Of a DNA stretch of 64,000 nt, positions 19,235 through 32,155 are shown piece after piece. The stretch covers positions 620,001 to 684,000 of the forward strand of contig JALLLT010000006.1 of NCBI GenBank assembly GCA_025266875.1, in the 5' to 3' direction. Both the position numbers and the translations under genes were made by a program. The notes under the pieces are model-generated. The model saw only the letters and a program-made list of their open reading frames with translations. It was not told where the DNA came from and did not search any database. Source of the DNA: Fennellomyces sp. T-0311 (Eukaryota; Mucoromycota; Mucoromycetes; Mucorales; Lichtheimiaceae). Each line of letters opens with the position of its first letter. Position 1 is the stretch's first letter.

Positions 19235-21950
19235 TTAGAAATGGGGTACATCGCATGCCCGCAGAATAAGGTTGACTATGGCAAAAGTTCCTTCGCCGAG
19301 CACAAATCCACTTGCAACAATAATGATAAATACTTTGCCAACTTGGCGCTGATACGAGCCGAAAAGCTTGTTCGAAATCGAATGCGTATTCTGCTGTGAA
19401 GAATCACAGTACCGATCCCACCAGTGTCCAAGAAAACCACCAATCACACGAGCCAATGTAAAGCTTGGTGGGTTATACATGCCGATTGCAAATGCTATTC
19501 CCTGCGGAATATATCTTCGCCAGCCTACGTGCTGCGATTCGGGGTTGCTTTCCTTGAGCAAGACAAAGATCGCAAATAAAAACGAAAAAAGTAAAACAAA
19601 TTCGGTCACATGTGGTGGCAAAGGATGACCATTAACGAGACGTGACATGTCTAACCATACGTGCGCCGTAGGTACAGGAAACTCGGGGCCAGGAATGCTG
19701 TAAACCGTTGTATATAGCTTGTACGCACCTGATGAATTTTGGGATTAGAATAATTCACACCAGTTTGTTACTGCAACACACCTGTGGCAACAAAGGCACT
19801 AACAAATGAGCCTATCAATTGACCATAAAATTGGGCCTTCGGAGACGCTTGCAGTAAATGTCCTGTTTTTAAATCTAAATTCATCAATCAGTATATGAAT
19901 TCATTCTAGGAAGATCGAGCCTTACCCTGCATCAAGTCGCCTGTTTACCCAATGCAAAAAACAATCAGTATTTGTTTAGATAATAGCTACCGCGATATAG
20001 CTTACCAGCTTGCTGTGCGCCTATCCACATACGAGAGAAGGTCAGTAAAGATGCTTCCAAAACAGTCCATATTTATTACCTGCTTCAGCAATGCCACCTG
20101 CTATCAGGTTCGCCGCGATTCCACCAGGCATTACCAGAGCAAATATCACCTGACTGATCTTCCCAATTCCACTCACCTAAACAGGTTATACATCAGCATA
20201 GAAGTAATGCAAGCTAAATAAAACTTACTGGATTTAAATCTGTCTCACCCAATGCTCGCACAGCAAGTATGCTTAAGAACATAGCGACCGCAACCGCGAG
20301 GATGGCCATACGAACAGGCAGCACATCTGTGCCAAATATAATTGCAACGGTACATACACACAAAGCAGTTGAAGCAGCAAGGCCAATGAGCGTTGTTGAT
20401 GGTTTGACCAGTTGCTCCGGAGGAGCATCCGTTTCTTCTTTCTCCGCACCATTCCTTCCTTCCTCTTCTTCAGTCCATTCTTGTTCTATATGTGTCTCGG
20501 CATTGTTTGCATCGGATGCACGGTCATCAGCATCGACGCGATGATACCTAGGTCCTTGCGTCTTTCGCCTATATGTAAATTTGACAATAGAGCGTACGAG
20601 CACAATGCCCAATGATACAATAGACTCTGCGATCATGACACCTAATGAAATCCACAAGATCCAGCCTTTCGATCCAGTTTTCCAATCAGAGACAGGACCT
20701 GGCGCCCATCCAGCATAATGGGCAATGGGTGATAGTATACCCCAGCCAATTACACATCCCAGAAGCATTGAAATTGTTGTTGGTAAACCCTTTTAATATA
20801 ATAAGTAACCGTGACAAATAACTGCCTATTACCACTTACCATAATAATTCCTTGGCCCACATAGCTCAAGCTAGGTGTAAAGTACCATTCCCATTTAACA
20901 AAGTCGACAAGATTGAAAGAAAGCCAGTTAAACAGTGGAAGTGCGTATATGATTGGGAAAAAGTAGGACAAGAGCGTGTATGCCGATGACAAACTGAAAG
21001 AAATGATAAGAGCTTGGAGTTTCAGAGTCCAACTCTCTTCGTTGTCAGATTGTTGCGAAGAAAGATTTTGCTCGGAGTGCGAGATTGGCGTGAGTGCTAC
21101 GCCAGATTGGGTGGAGGAGGTAGACGTTGGTGAATAAGTTGGACTTGAGGCTGATTCGAGTAGTGGCCGGTCTTCATGCGCCAATACCGAGTCTCGGCCA
21201 GACTGATGGCGACGCCGCAGCACCGGTTCCTTTCGATCCTGGTGTAACAGGGAAATCATCTGCGCTGTAGCTGTGCCCGATGGAAAACGTAGCTTTTCGC
21301 GAATGATTGTTTGTTTGCGTAAAGGAACAGCGAAGAAGACGCCAAAGAATGCAACACCCAGCGACCACAAGATCAGTTGCCACCCTGGTAATATAATTGG
21401 GCCATCTGGATGATCGCTGGTAGTTAGTAGTCCCAGCGCTGGAATAATACCAACGAAGCCTAAAGGCTGTAGTTTAGCAAGCAGATCCACACCTATTCTC
21501 GAAAAGCTAACCTGCCGCCAGAGGCATAGTTGCTGTAGCAACCGCTGTTGTTTGGAGAACTACGTTTTCGATCGGTCCAAACGGCGTATCAAGCTTGTGT
21601 CGGAACGGTTTAAAGGCAGCATATCCGAGCAGCGATGCTTGTAGCGACATCATGGAGATCCAACCTGTTTGCAATCCAAAGTACATATTGGAAAAACACA
21701 TTACACTTCCAATTAGTAGACCAACAATGGTTGCCCGGATCTGCACGATCCATGTCAATAAAACGCATTCGGTTAAACAGAGATAAGCGATAACGTTACG
21801 GTAAAGTGTTGGTGAGTCACTTCATCGCTGGAACCTCGTTGCGCCTCGTCTTCTACAGTAGTGGGTAACTTTTAGACTGTATATCGAGGGAGAGTGTGCC
21901 AAAGCTAGCATTTAACCTTCTATAGAACCGGATCGTTGAATGGTTGCCAT
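19235..21950 (-). CDS. OPT-family (oligopeptide / YSL-type) transporter
   Basis: Exons from 21740 are 21740-21512, 21459-20840, 20789-20229, 20176-20080, 19940-19926 (15 nt), 19874-19782 and 19728-19235, totalling 703 codons with stop. Hallmarks are FSNMYFGLQTGW, LAAGFVGIIPALG, FPSGTATAQ, the NLIAGGIAEAGDLMQD loop (built across the microexon) and DLKTGHLL. Many hydrophobic segments fit 14-16 membrane helices; a long acidic loop rich in Glu lies mid-protein. The family imports small peptides or metal chelates by proton symport at the plasma membrane. One upstream exon ends at 21800 (HQHFT) with a 59-bp intron after it. The start is uncertain: the ATG at 21950 is a candidate but does not join in frame by any clean splice I found. 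Confidence 0.88.
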
Positions 21951-22114
21951 GCAAGAACAAAAGACTGAGCCTTCACCAGCAACTGCTTACAAATACATTC
22001 CGAAAAGTCCGGCGAATGAAAGCATATCATCAGAGTATGGCGAATTGATGACTCGAGTGGCGCGCGTGATATCGTACAAACAAAAGTTTATTTATATGCA
22101 GAGCGTGTACAAAT

Positions 22115-23882
22115 TTATACAGTCGTTGCAAGCTTCATGACGAATTTTGTTTTCGGATGATCTGGTCCAAACACCACCGATCTAACTTGGGCAGCATTGT
22201 GGAATGCATCCCGGGCCTCTTTTCGCCATCGCTTCTGCAGCATCGCTCGGTCCTGGTTTTTGTTGGCCATTAGGTCGCATAGCTCGCCCAAGTTCTGCCA
22301 AAAGTCTGAAATTTCTGGTGTGTTCTTAGGTAAGCTTTCTTTGGCATGCTCCTCCATTGTTTCTAGGATATATCGATTGACATTGATAGCGGCATTGATG
22401 TCCTGACTATGTCGTAGGCAGTTCATCAAAGGAATGGATGCATTAAGCCGGACAGCATTGCGTGGGTGCAGTTCACCGCCTTTAGTATTGCCACTTGACG
22501 TTGACGCAACCAGTGGCTCCAGCTTGGACCGCGCTCGTTGATAGTTGCGTTCCTTCCTAATTGCTGTAATACCTTCCATATACATTGCTTGCGCTTGGTT
22601 AATCGTTGACAACACTGATTCTGCCGAGGCGGCACTGCCACAATTTGCGCATTTCCAGTCTCCGCTTGCCTCATCAAGGGTGGATCTTCCTCTAGCAAGA
22701 TCATCCATTGTTGAGGGGGGGATCACATAGACGTCTTGATGACATGCCTCGCACACGATACTTTGCAGAAAACGATCAACGGATGCATCCATTGGCGTTG
22801 TGCACCTTTTGCACTTACACCAGAAGTGCTTTGAGCCTAATAGGTCCTGGCGACGTTCATCCCGCGAAGCATACAAATCAATGTAGCTTACGGTGAGTTC
22901 CTCATCTCGCTTTACGGGCCGAATTGTCCTGAAGGCAAGCTGTCCATTCTGTATACCCACAAATGCACAATTTGGATTACATGCGTGATTGAAAAACATT
23001 GCTCCGACGGGGAAAAGCCCCAGTGCAACATCTGTGTTTCGTGCTTCGTTGTCGCCTAAGCCATGTGCATTCGAGTTAATTCTATCACCAAGATCAGCTA
23101 TTAATTCTAAATGTGTTAGTAACTGTTGCTTGATTACCTGCATGCAAGTGTAACCACATCATCAACTGGGATCTGCATAGTTTCTGGCATTTCCGGCAAA
23201 AGGCGTTCAGCTTATTTGGAGAGTGAGAAAAGTAGAAACTGATATGCACATATATGCGAGCACTTCACTTACCAGCTTCTGTAATGACCCGGATAAATGC
23301 TGGATTTGCATGGTTGCGATGGCTTATGAGGTCATTCGTACACCAAAATGGTGTCGGAGCCCTGTTTTGTTTATCTTTGCGATCGGTGTCTCGCTGGCGT
23401 CTGGCAAGTAGTAACGTAATCAGGCGTAAAAGATCGGGGTCTACGTCGGTTGCACGTGCGACACTATCGACCTGAGACATAGTCGAGCAGACAAGGGCAT
23501 GTGTATCGTCACACTCAAGGCATTCTTTGGAGCAGTAGAACGCTTTACCGCAGTCCGAGCACATCATCTTTGTCGCAAGGGTGTTGAGACATACGTGACA
23601 ATGTTGATCTAAATATTCTGACCGAACGACAAATGCTGTTGCCTGCTCGAGGCATACTGTTGTGCCTTCATCTAACGTTTTAGCTGCAGCGGCGTGCCGT
23701 CCTTTGGCTTTGGTATTTCGTAAAACTACTGGATACTGTTGCATAACTTGTTCATAGTATGGATTGATGGGATCAACGGGAACAGACGATGTTTTCTTCT
23801 TCTTTTTGGTGCTTTTTTTCTTTGGTTCTGGCTCAACATTCGGATTGTGTTGAACAATTTCCGGTTTTGTCTCGGCTACCAT
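22115..23882 (-). CDS. SMYD-like SET and MYND domain protein
   Basis: Three exons, 23882-23273, 23210-23138 and 23081-22115, sum to 549 residues. The start has a strong context (ATCACCATGG), although an upstream in-frame ATG exists at 23978. After a Lys-rich N-terminus (PKKKSTKKKKK) comes the first SET segment (KGRHAAAAKTL...GTTV). A MYND zinc finger with CHVCLN, CSDCGKAFYCS and C-terminal His/Cys follows. The second SET part carries NHACNPNC and ELTVSYIDLY, and a Cys cluster CKCKRC is the post-SET. The split-SET layout is typical of SMYD lysine methyltransferases acting on histones or cytosolic proteins. Intron 2 (23082-23137) has a textbook branch site TACTAAC. The substrate cannot be told from sequence. 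Confidence 0.88.
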
Positions 23883-26800
23883 GGTGATATTTTGCAAAGA
23901 AAGAGGTTTTGGAAAAAGGAGCGCGCAAATGAAAAATTCTGTAAAGTGTGACGTATCAGTGAAACCTTTCAGATACAAGGCCGATTCGGGTGTAACATGA
24001 AGTAAGGTGTGACAATCAGGAACGATTGGTCAGTAATACAGTATAACGTGGGAAGACCAGTCGGTTGACACGGTGTTTTGACGATGCTAAAATAATTTTT
24101 GACATCTCAATTAACTTCCATGGTATTCTATTACGCAAAATTAGTTACCATGTGGTTGTAAAAGTGCCAAATTACTCTAGCGTATTGATTGATTCAAGTA
24201 GAAATAGAGTTGACATGCACTCAATGATAAGTGCTTGGCAAGTCGCGTGAGAAAGAGAATTTTCGAAATAGTATAGCTGAGCTTTCACGGTACAGTCTCT
24301 TTTTTTCTTGGAAACGACAAGACGCCCAGATCTCGATGTGCTATTCTTAGACAGGGCTTCTTGGTTGCCTGTCGGAGAAAATGAACTGCTGTTACCATGG
24401 ATTCTGTTTGCTCATCACGTACAATATAGCTAAGCAGCTACTGAATTATGGTTATTCATACAACGTAGTAATATAAAAACTTGTATATTAACTCATCACG
24501 CTAAAGTACAAACGTATGATAAGAAATATCTTGGCATCTGAGATTCACGATAATGTGTATAGCAAGATCCAAAACTACGGCACAAGAGGCTATAATTGAA
24601 CGAATCCGGGATCGGTCATTCAATTTTTGTTTCAAATAATTTGGCCTTGATGGCCAGGAGCCAATGCTTTCTTCAGAAAATACGATATAGTAAATACAAG
24701 CCATTTTCGTATGGTGCAGTACAGCAGCCTTTATCCAAGCATGCGCAGATGACAAAAAAGAACCTCAGAAATATTCGGAGAGCATCAATTAATGAACCAA
24801 AAAGAAAGTAAGACCACGTACTGGCCGAACGGAATCGAGTATTCATGACGTGCACTTTAGATACTTTGTTGTTTCTATAAAGATCAAGATAATCCATTTA
24901 TGTGTTAACAAGTATTGCACGTGACAGAGTCTCTGATTTCTTCAAAAGCCACCCTGTACATCAACTTTTATATAACGTTTATGGCCTCTGTAAGTACTTT
25001 GATCTCTAGATACAAAATAAGGTGGTTGAAAGTTAAAAGACACTAGCAGATTAAAATATGCGCTCATCCCAAAAATAGTGACTTCGACACCATCTATATA
25101 ATTATATTTCTATTACTTGGGTATACTGTAAGAAGGGAAGATTTGTCCAGTTGTTCCCTAGAGTTTCTCTGTATTGATATCCATAGTTATATGGTACATA
25201 AGTGCTTACGCAAGCTTTTCGTTTTAAGTACATACGGGGGTATTGCCAAAAATGTCAATGCCCGTTACCATGCGCAACCAAATCTTTAGAATGTTCCATC
25301 GGTGCAGCACGGCTTAACTGTCATCCGCGGAATAATACCTATCCGTCAATCCACCATCTATTGGACTAGAATTACGCAAACAAATACATCGGATCTGAGT
25401 ATCGCGCTGCTCCGTGGCATAAGAGTTATAGTCATATGCGTACGTGGTCCAGTCTCTGGAAAAGGAACTTAAGACCCGCTCCAGATCAACTCATCATATG
25501 TTTATGATACATTGTGACGTTGGCCAAAACCACTTGATTTGGAACACGATTCTACCTTTCCAATATAGGAAGGGAAAACCTCAGTGGAAAAATAATAGAT
25601 AACTTTTGAAGCAACTCATGGTTGTGTCTAGATCATACTTTTTACGAGCATCGTTCAATTGATCATTTAAGGTGCGAAAAACAGAATGTGAGTCCATTGC
25701 AGGAAAATAAAGTCAAGAACTTGGTAGAATCCTGGTTTGACTTTATACCATTCATTTTCACGATACTATGTACACTTTTAGAATAGTACGTGAAAAATAC
25801 ATAATTTACGGGGCTGTTATTTCTCCATGGTTTTCACGATATAGGCCATAAGAATAACAAGTATACAAAACTCGATATGCATCTTGCTATATGCATCTTG
25901 GAGTTTTCTTTAAATATATGTGCTATTTTGATCAATTCTAAGGTAAATACCGATTGCTTGATGTACATAGACCGCTGATGAATTCCGTACTATAATATGA
26001 TCTATACTTGTGAAGTAGTGATATATCATGTCATCATCACCGAAGAAATAAATTGGCAGCACTGATGGACGATGGAAATAGCTTCCGAAGCAACATTCAT
26101 AATTTTAGCCAGTACTTCCACAGCACAGTACTACTTTCAGTAACGATCACGCTTGTACCTGCTTACTAATATCATGACCACTCTTACCAACCCTACCGAC
26201 GAATGTTCGTTGTACTTCTTTTTCATATCATTATGTTAGTTGGTCAATACAGATATAAAACCCGCTGGAGACCAGTCTGATAAGCACACATGTCGGTTTC
26301 ATGTCTACTTTACTTGTTTGGGCACCCATGAAAAAGCAAAAGCAACCTGAAGCTAACGACTAATGACTACCAAATCGAATACATTGGGCACTATATATAC
26401 TTATTATCTTTTTCATTGATATCCCAATGTTAGCTTTGACGCATGGCAATCGAGTCCATTATGCTTAACCTGAATGTATATTAAACAATACTGCAGAAGA
26501 ACTCTTACTTGAGCAGATGCATAGCACAAACAATGCCAAAGTATAAACTGAATGTTCTGTGCATGATAATATTATTAATGCTCGGCATCATGTTGCTTGA
26601 TGAGCACAAAATTTAAAAGCTAATTTACTCCTTGTAGATCAAAAATTACCTGTCCCTTTAAGTGCTAGTGTGATCTTGGAAAAAAGTAATCGCCTATCGA
26701 CTTGTTCATATAGCTGCTTGTATATCTTGTCGCTGTTCAAGCCTATGTTTACTTTGAGGGTGTAGTACCAGCCTATCGTGTGTAACCTGCAGGCTTTCTA

Positions 26801-27434
26801 TATGTTTGATTATTAATTTTTTGCTTGCTTATCAACAAATCGAATAAAGAGCGCCTCACACCTTTCAACTACTTGTATAAATCACCTAGTCTGTCAACTA
26901 GTAAGATCAGCAAAATCAAAAGATCAATGCACCGGTAAAATGGTAAGATTTTGGTGTATAGGGAGACAATAGAAAAAGATAGACTGGGAATCACAATGTA
27001 TTTGTCAGCCAGTGAAGGCCTTAGAATCAGTCCGCCGATTTTCTTAGTTTGGCTTTCTTAGTTTGGAATACGCAAGCACTTCTCCAAATCGGAATAAAAT
27101 TTTTTTCATCAGCGCTGCAGATCATAGACTTTTGTGACATAGTATCCCACCGCAGCAGGAGAGGATAAATATGTCATAAGCAACGTAAAAACGTACCTAA
27201 ACTGGTCCATTTACGGAATCGGCGACGGCTTTTATAACTTCTAATTTCACCGCAGTAAGCGTTGTGGCACCGAAAGTGCTACGAAGACGCCATCATGTCG
27301 CGCTGAAACATACGGACCATGCCTAACAACAGTTAAAATTCCGCATTTTTTTTGCTTTGATAAGCTGGCAGGTTATAAAAGAACAGGGCGTCTACGGATC
27401 AGATTTTTTTTTTTCATCAGCTCTGATCTTTACA
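23883..27434. other. Long intergenic region upstream of the ABC transporter
   Basis: AT-rich with no coherent coding. The right part, roughly 26230-27430, is recognisably duplicated upstream of the pseudogene at 34210, with shared blocks such as GCAGATCATAGACTTTTG against GCAGATCATAAACTTTTG. I see nothing else in it. Confidence 0.6.
26230..27430 (+). repeat. 5' flank duplicated with the ABC gene (copy A)
   Basis: Diverged but collinear similarity to about 33040-34210: AAACCCG...GGAG near 26260 against 33070, GAAAAAGCAAA near 26330 against 33140, and the GCAGATCAT block near 27113 against 33965. The promoter region was therefore duplicated with the gene. Confidence 0.7.
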
Positions 27435-30400
27435 ATGGAAGCTGGAGTTACTACCTATCATACCAATGGAATACATAGGACATCCTCGGCACCCTCGGTG
27501 GACACTATCACTGCAAATCAACCAGGCCACAAGGAAACTTATGGCGAACCAGGTGCAAACATTGTAGATGTTGATGGTACTTGTCTCCTCCGCAATGCTA
27601 CTATGTGTATTGTACTAAATGCATATAAACATTAAATTTGTAGCCGCCATCGAAGAATATCATGACATGAAGCGCGAATTATCGCGAATCAGTCGAATTC
27701 CCAGCAAAGCTGAAGAGGAAGGTCGTGCATCGGAAGAAGCTTTTGATCTAGATCAATTTCTGCAAAGTATGTCTTACGAAAACAAAAAGCACGGCAAGAA
27801 ACCGAAACATCTAGGCCTGATTTGGAAGGACTTAGAGGTAGAGGTAGTGTATTTCACCTGAATTTGTCACACTTAAACCCCTGGGCTAAAAATCAATTGC
27901 ATCGTTTTAGGGTCTAGGTGCTGACGCTCACACCATTCCCACCGTTATTACGGGTCTTATGAGCTTGGTACAGCCATGGAAACTCTTTGGTATCGGAAGT
28001 GGCAAAAGCACAAAGAAAATTTTACATCCCGTCTCAGGTTTCGTCAAAGAAGGCGAAATGTTGCTGGTACTCGGCCGTCCCGGTGCCGGTTGTACTACTT
28101 TATTAAAGGTGCTTTCGAATATGCGCGCCTCATACACAAATGTTGCCGGCAGCGTCAGCTACGGTGGTATCGACTCCTGCACATTTTTCAAACGCTACCG
28201 TGGTCAAGTCGTTTACAATGAAGAAGAAGATCAGCATTATCCTACTTTGACTACCAAAGAGACGTTGAGGTTTGCCTTGCGAACGAAAACGCCGGGAAAT
28301 CGTTTACCTGACGAAAGCAAGAAGCTGTTTGCTGATAAGCTTATCTATATGCTCGGCAACATGCTTGGTCTCACAAAGAAAATGGATACTACCGTCGGCG
28401 GCGGCTTCGTTCGCGGATTGTCCGGTGGCGAACGGAAACGCCTATCGATCGCCGAGGCCATGACAACTCAGAGTTCCATCAACATCTGGGACTGTGCTAC
28501 GCGTGGTCTCGATGCAGCATCTGCCCTTGATTACGTTCGATCTCTGCGAATCATGACAGATATTCTCAACAAAACCACGGTTTCAACTCTTTACCAAGCG
28601 TCTAACAGCATCTTTGGCCTATACAACAAGGTGTTGCTCCTTGACAACGGGTATTGCCTTTACTTTGGACCCGTTGAGGAGGCGAAAAGCTACTTCGAAG
28701 ATCTTGGGTTTTACTGCCCACCCCGCAAGTCTACACCCGATTTCTTGACCGGGATTTGCAACCCCTTGGAGCGCGAAGTCAAGCCGGGCTACTCGGTCCC
28801 AGAAACTTCTGCCGCAATGCATCAACGATACATTGAATCAGGTTTATACAAGCGCATGATGCGTGAGCTGCAAGATTACGAAAGCAAGATTGACGACGAG
28901 AAGCCCGCAGATTTGTTCAAGGAAGCTGTCCACGAAGAACACCAGAAATTTGCTCCAAAGAGCGACCCATACACTGCCTCATTTTACCAGCAAGTCGTGG
29001 CGTTGACTATCCGGCAATTCCAACTTTTGTCCAAGAACTACGAGTCGCTCATTTCTCGTTATGGAACCGTTCTTATCCTCGGCTTTGTTATCGGTTCATG
29101 CTTCTACAAGAGTCCTCTGACAGGCGATGGCGCTATTTCTCGTGCAGGAGCACTTTCCTTTACTGTGATTTGTAATGCATTCGTCAGTCACGCAGAATTG
29201 GTGAACTTTATGGACGGAAGACCTATTCTTGAGAAACACAAGCATTTCGCAATGTATCGTCCATCGGCATTCTACATCTCACAGCTCGTTGTAGATATTC
29301 CAATTACAATTGCTCAAGGTAAGCGCAAGTCTGCTTTTCATTTTGAAAAAAAATGTATTAACGAAGATGACTTTCTCTAGTTCTTGTATACCAGATTAGC
29401 TCATACTTTTTGATGGGGCTTTATTCTGATGCCGGCCGTTTCTTCTCCTACTTTATCATCATGGTCTGTCTTACATTTGCGTCGAATGGCTTCTTCCGCT
29501 TCTTTGGTGTTATTACCAACAGCTTTGTTGTTGCAAACCAAGCAAGCTGCCTTATCTTCATCGCATACATGCTGTACATGGGCTACTTTATTAGCTATAA
29601 CTCGATGCACCCTTGGTTCTTCTGGTACATACTATTACTTTCGTGACTTGCTATATACGGCAGTATCTGACCTATCTTTTGAGATAGGATCCATTGGATT
29701 GACCCTTTAGCATACGGCTTTAAGGCACTGATTGTCAACGAGATGAGCGGCCAAGTTTTCTCGTGCGAAGGACCTGGCAATGCTGTTCCATTTGGCTCAA
29801 GCTATACTGACTGGTCCCACAAGATTTGTACCATGAAAGGTGGCAACCCCGGCGAGAACTTTGTACTTGGAGATGACTACCTGCGCGAAGCTCTTGGTTT
29901 TGAACCCTCATGGCTGTGGTCCGTCAACTTTGTCATGATTATTGCTTTCTTTTTGGCATTCACAGCTCTCAATATGTTCCTGGTGGAGAATATCCAAGTT
30001 GGTAGCAATGGCTCTTTAACGAAGCTTTACCTTCCCGGAAAGGCTCCCAAACCACGTACTGCTGAAGAAGAGAGAGAGAGAATCGAACGCCAGCAAAAGA
30101 TCACCGAGGAAATGGACACCATCTCAACTGGAACCACCTTCTCATGGCACCATGTCAACTACTCTGTCCCTTCCAAAGGCGGCCCACTTCCGCTTCTCAA
30201 TGACATTTCCGGTATTGTCAAGCCAGGTCATCTGACTGCGCTGATGGGTTCATCTGGTGCAGGAAAAACCACTCTTTTGGATGTCCTTGCCCGGCGTAAG
30301 ACCATTGGAAAAGTCGAAGGTCGAGTCTACCTGAACAGCGAAGCCCTTATGTCCGACTTTGAGCGTATTACTGGCTATTGTGAACAAATGGATATTCATC

Positions 30401-32155
30401 AGCCAGCTGTTACTGTTCGCGAAGCCATGCAATTCTCTGCCTATTTGCGTCAAGGAGCCGATGTACCACAAAGCGAGAAAGATGCTTACGTTGAGCAGAT
30501 TATCCAACTCTTGGAAATGGAAGACATTGCCGATGCTCAAATCGGTGAAATCGACGAGGGTCTTGGTATCTCTATCGAGGAACGTAAACGCTTGACTATT
30601 GCCATGGAGTTGGTTGCGAAGCCAAAACTTATTTTCCTGGATGAGCCAACATCCGGATTGGACGCTCAGAGCTCATACAACATTGTTCGATTCTTGCGCA
30701 AATTGGCCGATGCCGGTTGGCCAGTCTTATGTACCATTCATCAGCCTTCTGCCATCCTCTTTGAACATTTCGATCATCTGCTTTTGTTAGTCCGTGGTGG
30801 TCGTACCGCTTACTATGGTGAAATCGGTTCCGGTGCCCAAACAATGATCAAGTATTTTGAATCTCATGGCGGACCCCAGTGTGCTCTCGATGCGAACCCA
30901 GCTGAATATATCCTTGAGGTAGTCGGTGCAGGTACCGCCGCCACAAACACTCCCACCCAAGACTGGGCTGATGTCTGGGAAAAATCAGAAGAAGCCAAGG
31001 CTCTTGAAGAAGAATTGGAAGCAATCCACAATATTGCCAATCAGAACCCTACCCGCAAGGCTCTTGCGTATGCCACTCCCTTCTTGACACAGCTTTATTT
31101 GGTTCATAAGCGCCAGAGTCTAGTGTACTGGAGATCATCTGGATACAACCTGGGTCGATTCATCACGGTTACATGCATTTCTCTGTTCCTTGGTTTCACT
31201 TTCTGGAAAATGGGCTCGTCTTTCCAAGATATATCCGACCGTCTGTTCCTCCTCTTCTGTAGCATGATTTTGGGCTACATGATGGTAAGTTTGCGTAAAT
31301 TGAACGTCTATTTATGGATTACTAATCATTACTTTTACTTGCATCATAGATTATTCTTGCGCAGCCAAAGTTCATGACTGAACGCAAATACTTCCGTCGC
31401 GAGTATGCCTCTCGCTTTTACGGATGGGGTCCTTTTGCCATATCATCTATCCTTGTCGAAATCCCGTATATTCTCTTTCTATGCGCTTTGTATATGTTCT
31501 GCCTCTACTGGACTGCTGGATTCCTCAACACTTCGGAAGCTTGCGGACATTACTATCTTATGCTGGTGCTCTTCATTTTTTGGGCGGTCTCGCTTGGCTT
31601 TGTTCTCGGTGGTCTAACGGAAGAAGCCTACATTGCCGCCATTCTAGATCCGTTAGTTATCACAACCGTCATGATCTTTGCTGGTATGGCGCAGACAGTA
31701 TATTCTTTACCTCGCTTCTGGAGCGCATGGATGTATTGGCTCGGTAAGTGCGATCATGAAACCATACCGTATTTCACGATTTACTTATACGCTCACTCCA
31801 TTTAGATCCATTCCATTATGTGATGGAAGGTTTTGCTGTTAACCAACTAGAGGCCTTGACTATCACATGCAGAGATAAAGATTTGTTCAAGTTTACTCCA
31901 CCAACCAATCAGTCATGCGGCGATTACATGCAAGACTTTTTCTCCAATGGTGGCTCCGGTTACCTCGCTGATCCAAGCAGCACTACGGAATGCGAATATT
32001 GCACCTACTCGACTGCAGAGGATTATTACAGTACCACTTTCGATTGGCATGCTTCAAACAAGTGGCGCAACATAGGTATCATTTGTATCTACGTTGTATT
32101 TAACCTTATCGTTTTTGGTGGCCTTGTCTACTGGAAGCGAAAAGCCAGACGTTGA
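27435..32155 (+). CDS. PDR-type ABC transporter (ABCG full-size, pleiotropic drug resistance)
   Basis: Seven exons, 27435-27576, 27644-27843, 27911-29318, 29381-29624, 29688-31284, 31350-31743 and 31806-32155, sum to 1,444 residues, normal for the family. The layout is NBD-TMD-NBD-TMD. NBD1 has the PDR-type Walker A GRPGAGCTT (Cys for Lys), signature VRGLSGGERKR and degenerate Walker B NIWDCATRGLDAAS. NBD2 has a full Walker A GSSGAGKTT and Walker B LIFLDEPTSGLDAQSS, with signature ISIEERKRL in place of the usual LNVEQRKRL. Six-helix membrane domains follow each. A Cys-rich external loop (CEYCTY) and the basic tail KRKARR end it. Such pumps export drugs, sterols or lipids from the plasma membrane. 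A decayed second copy follows at 34210-35575. Confidence 0.95.
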
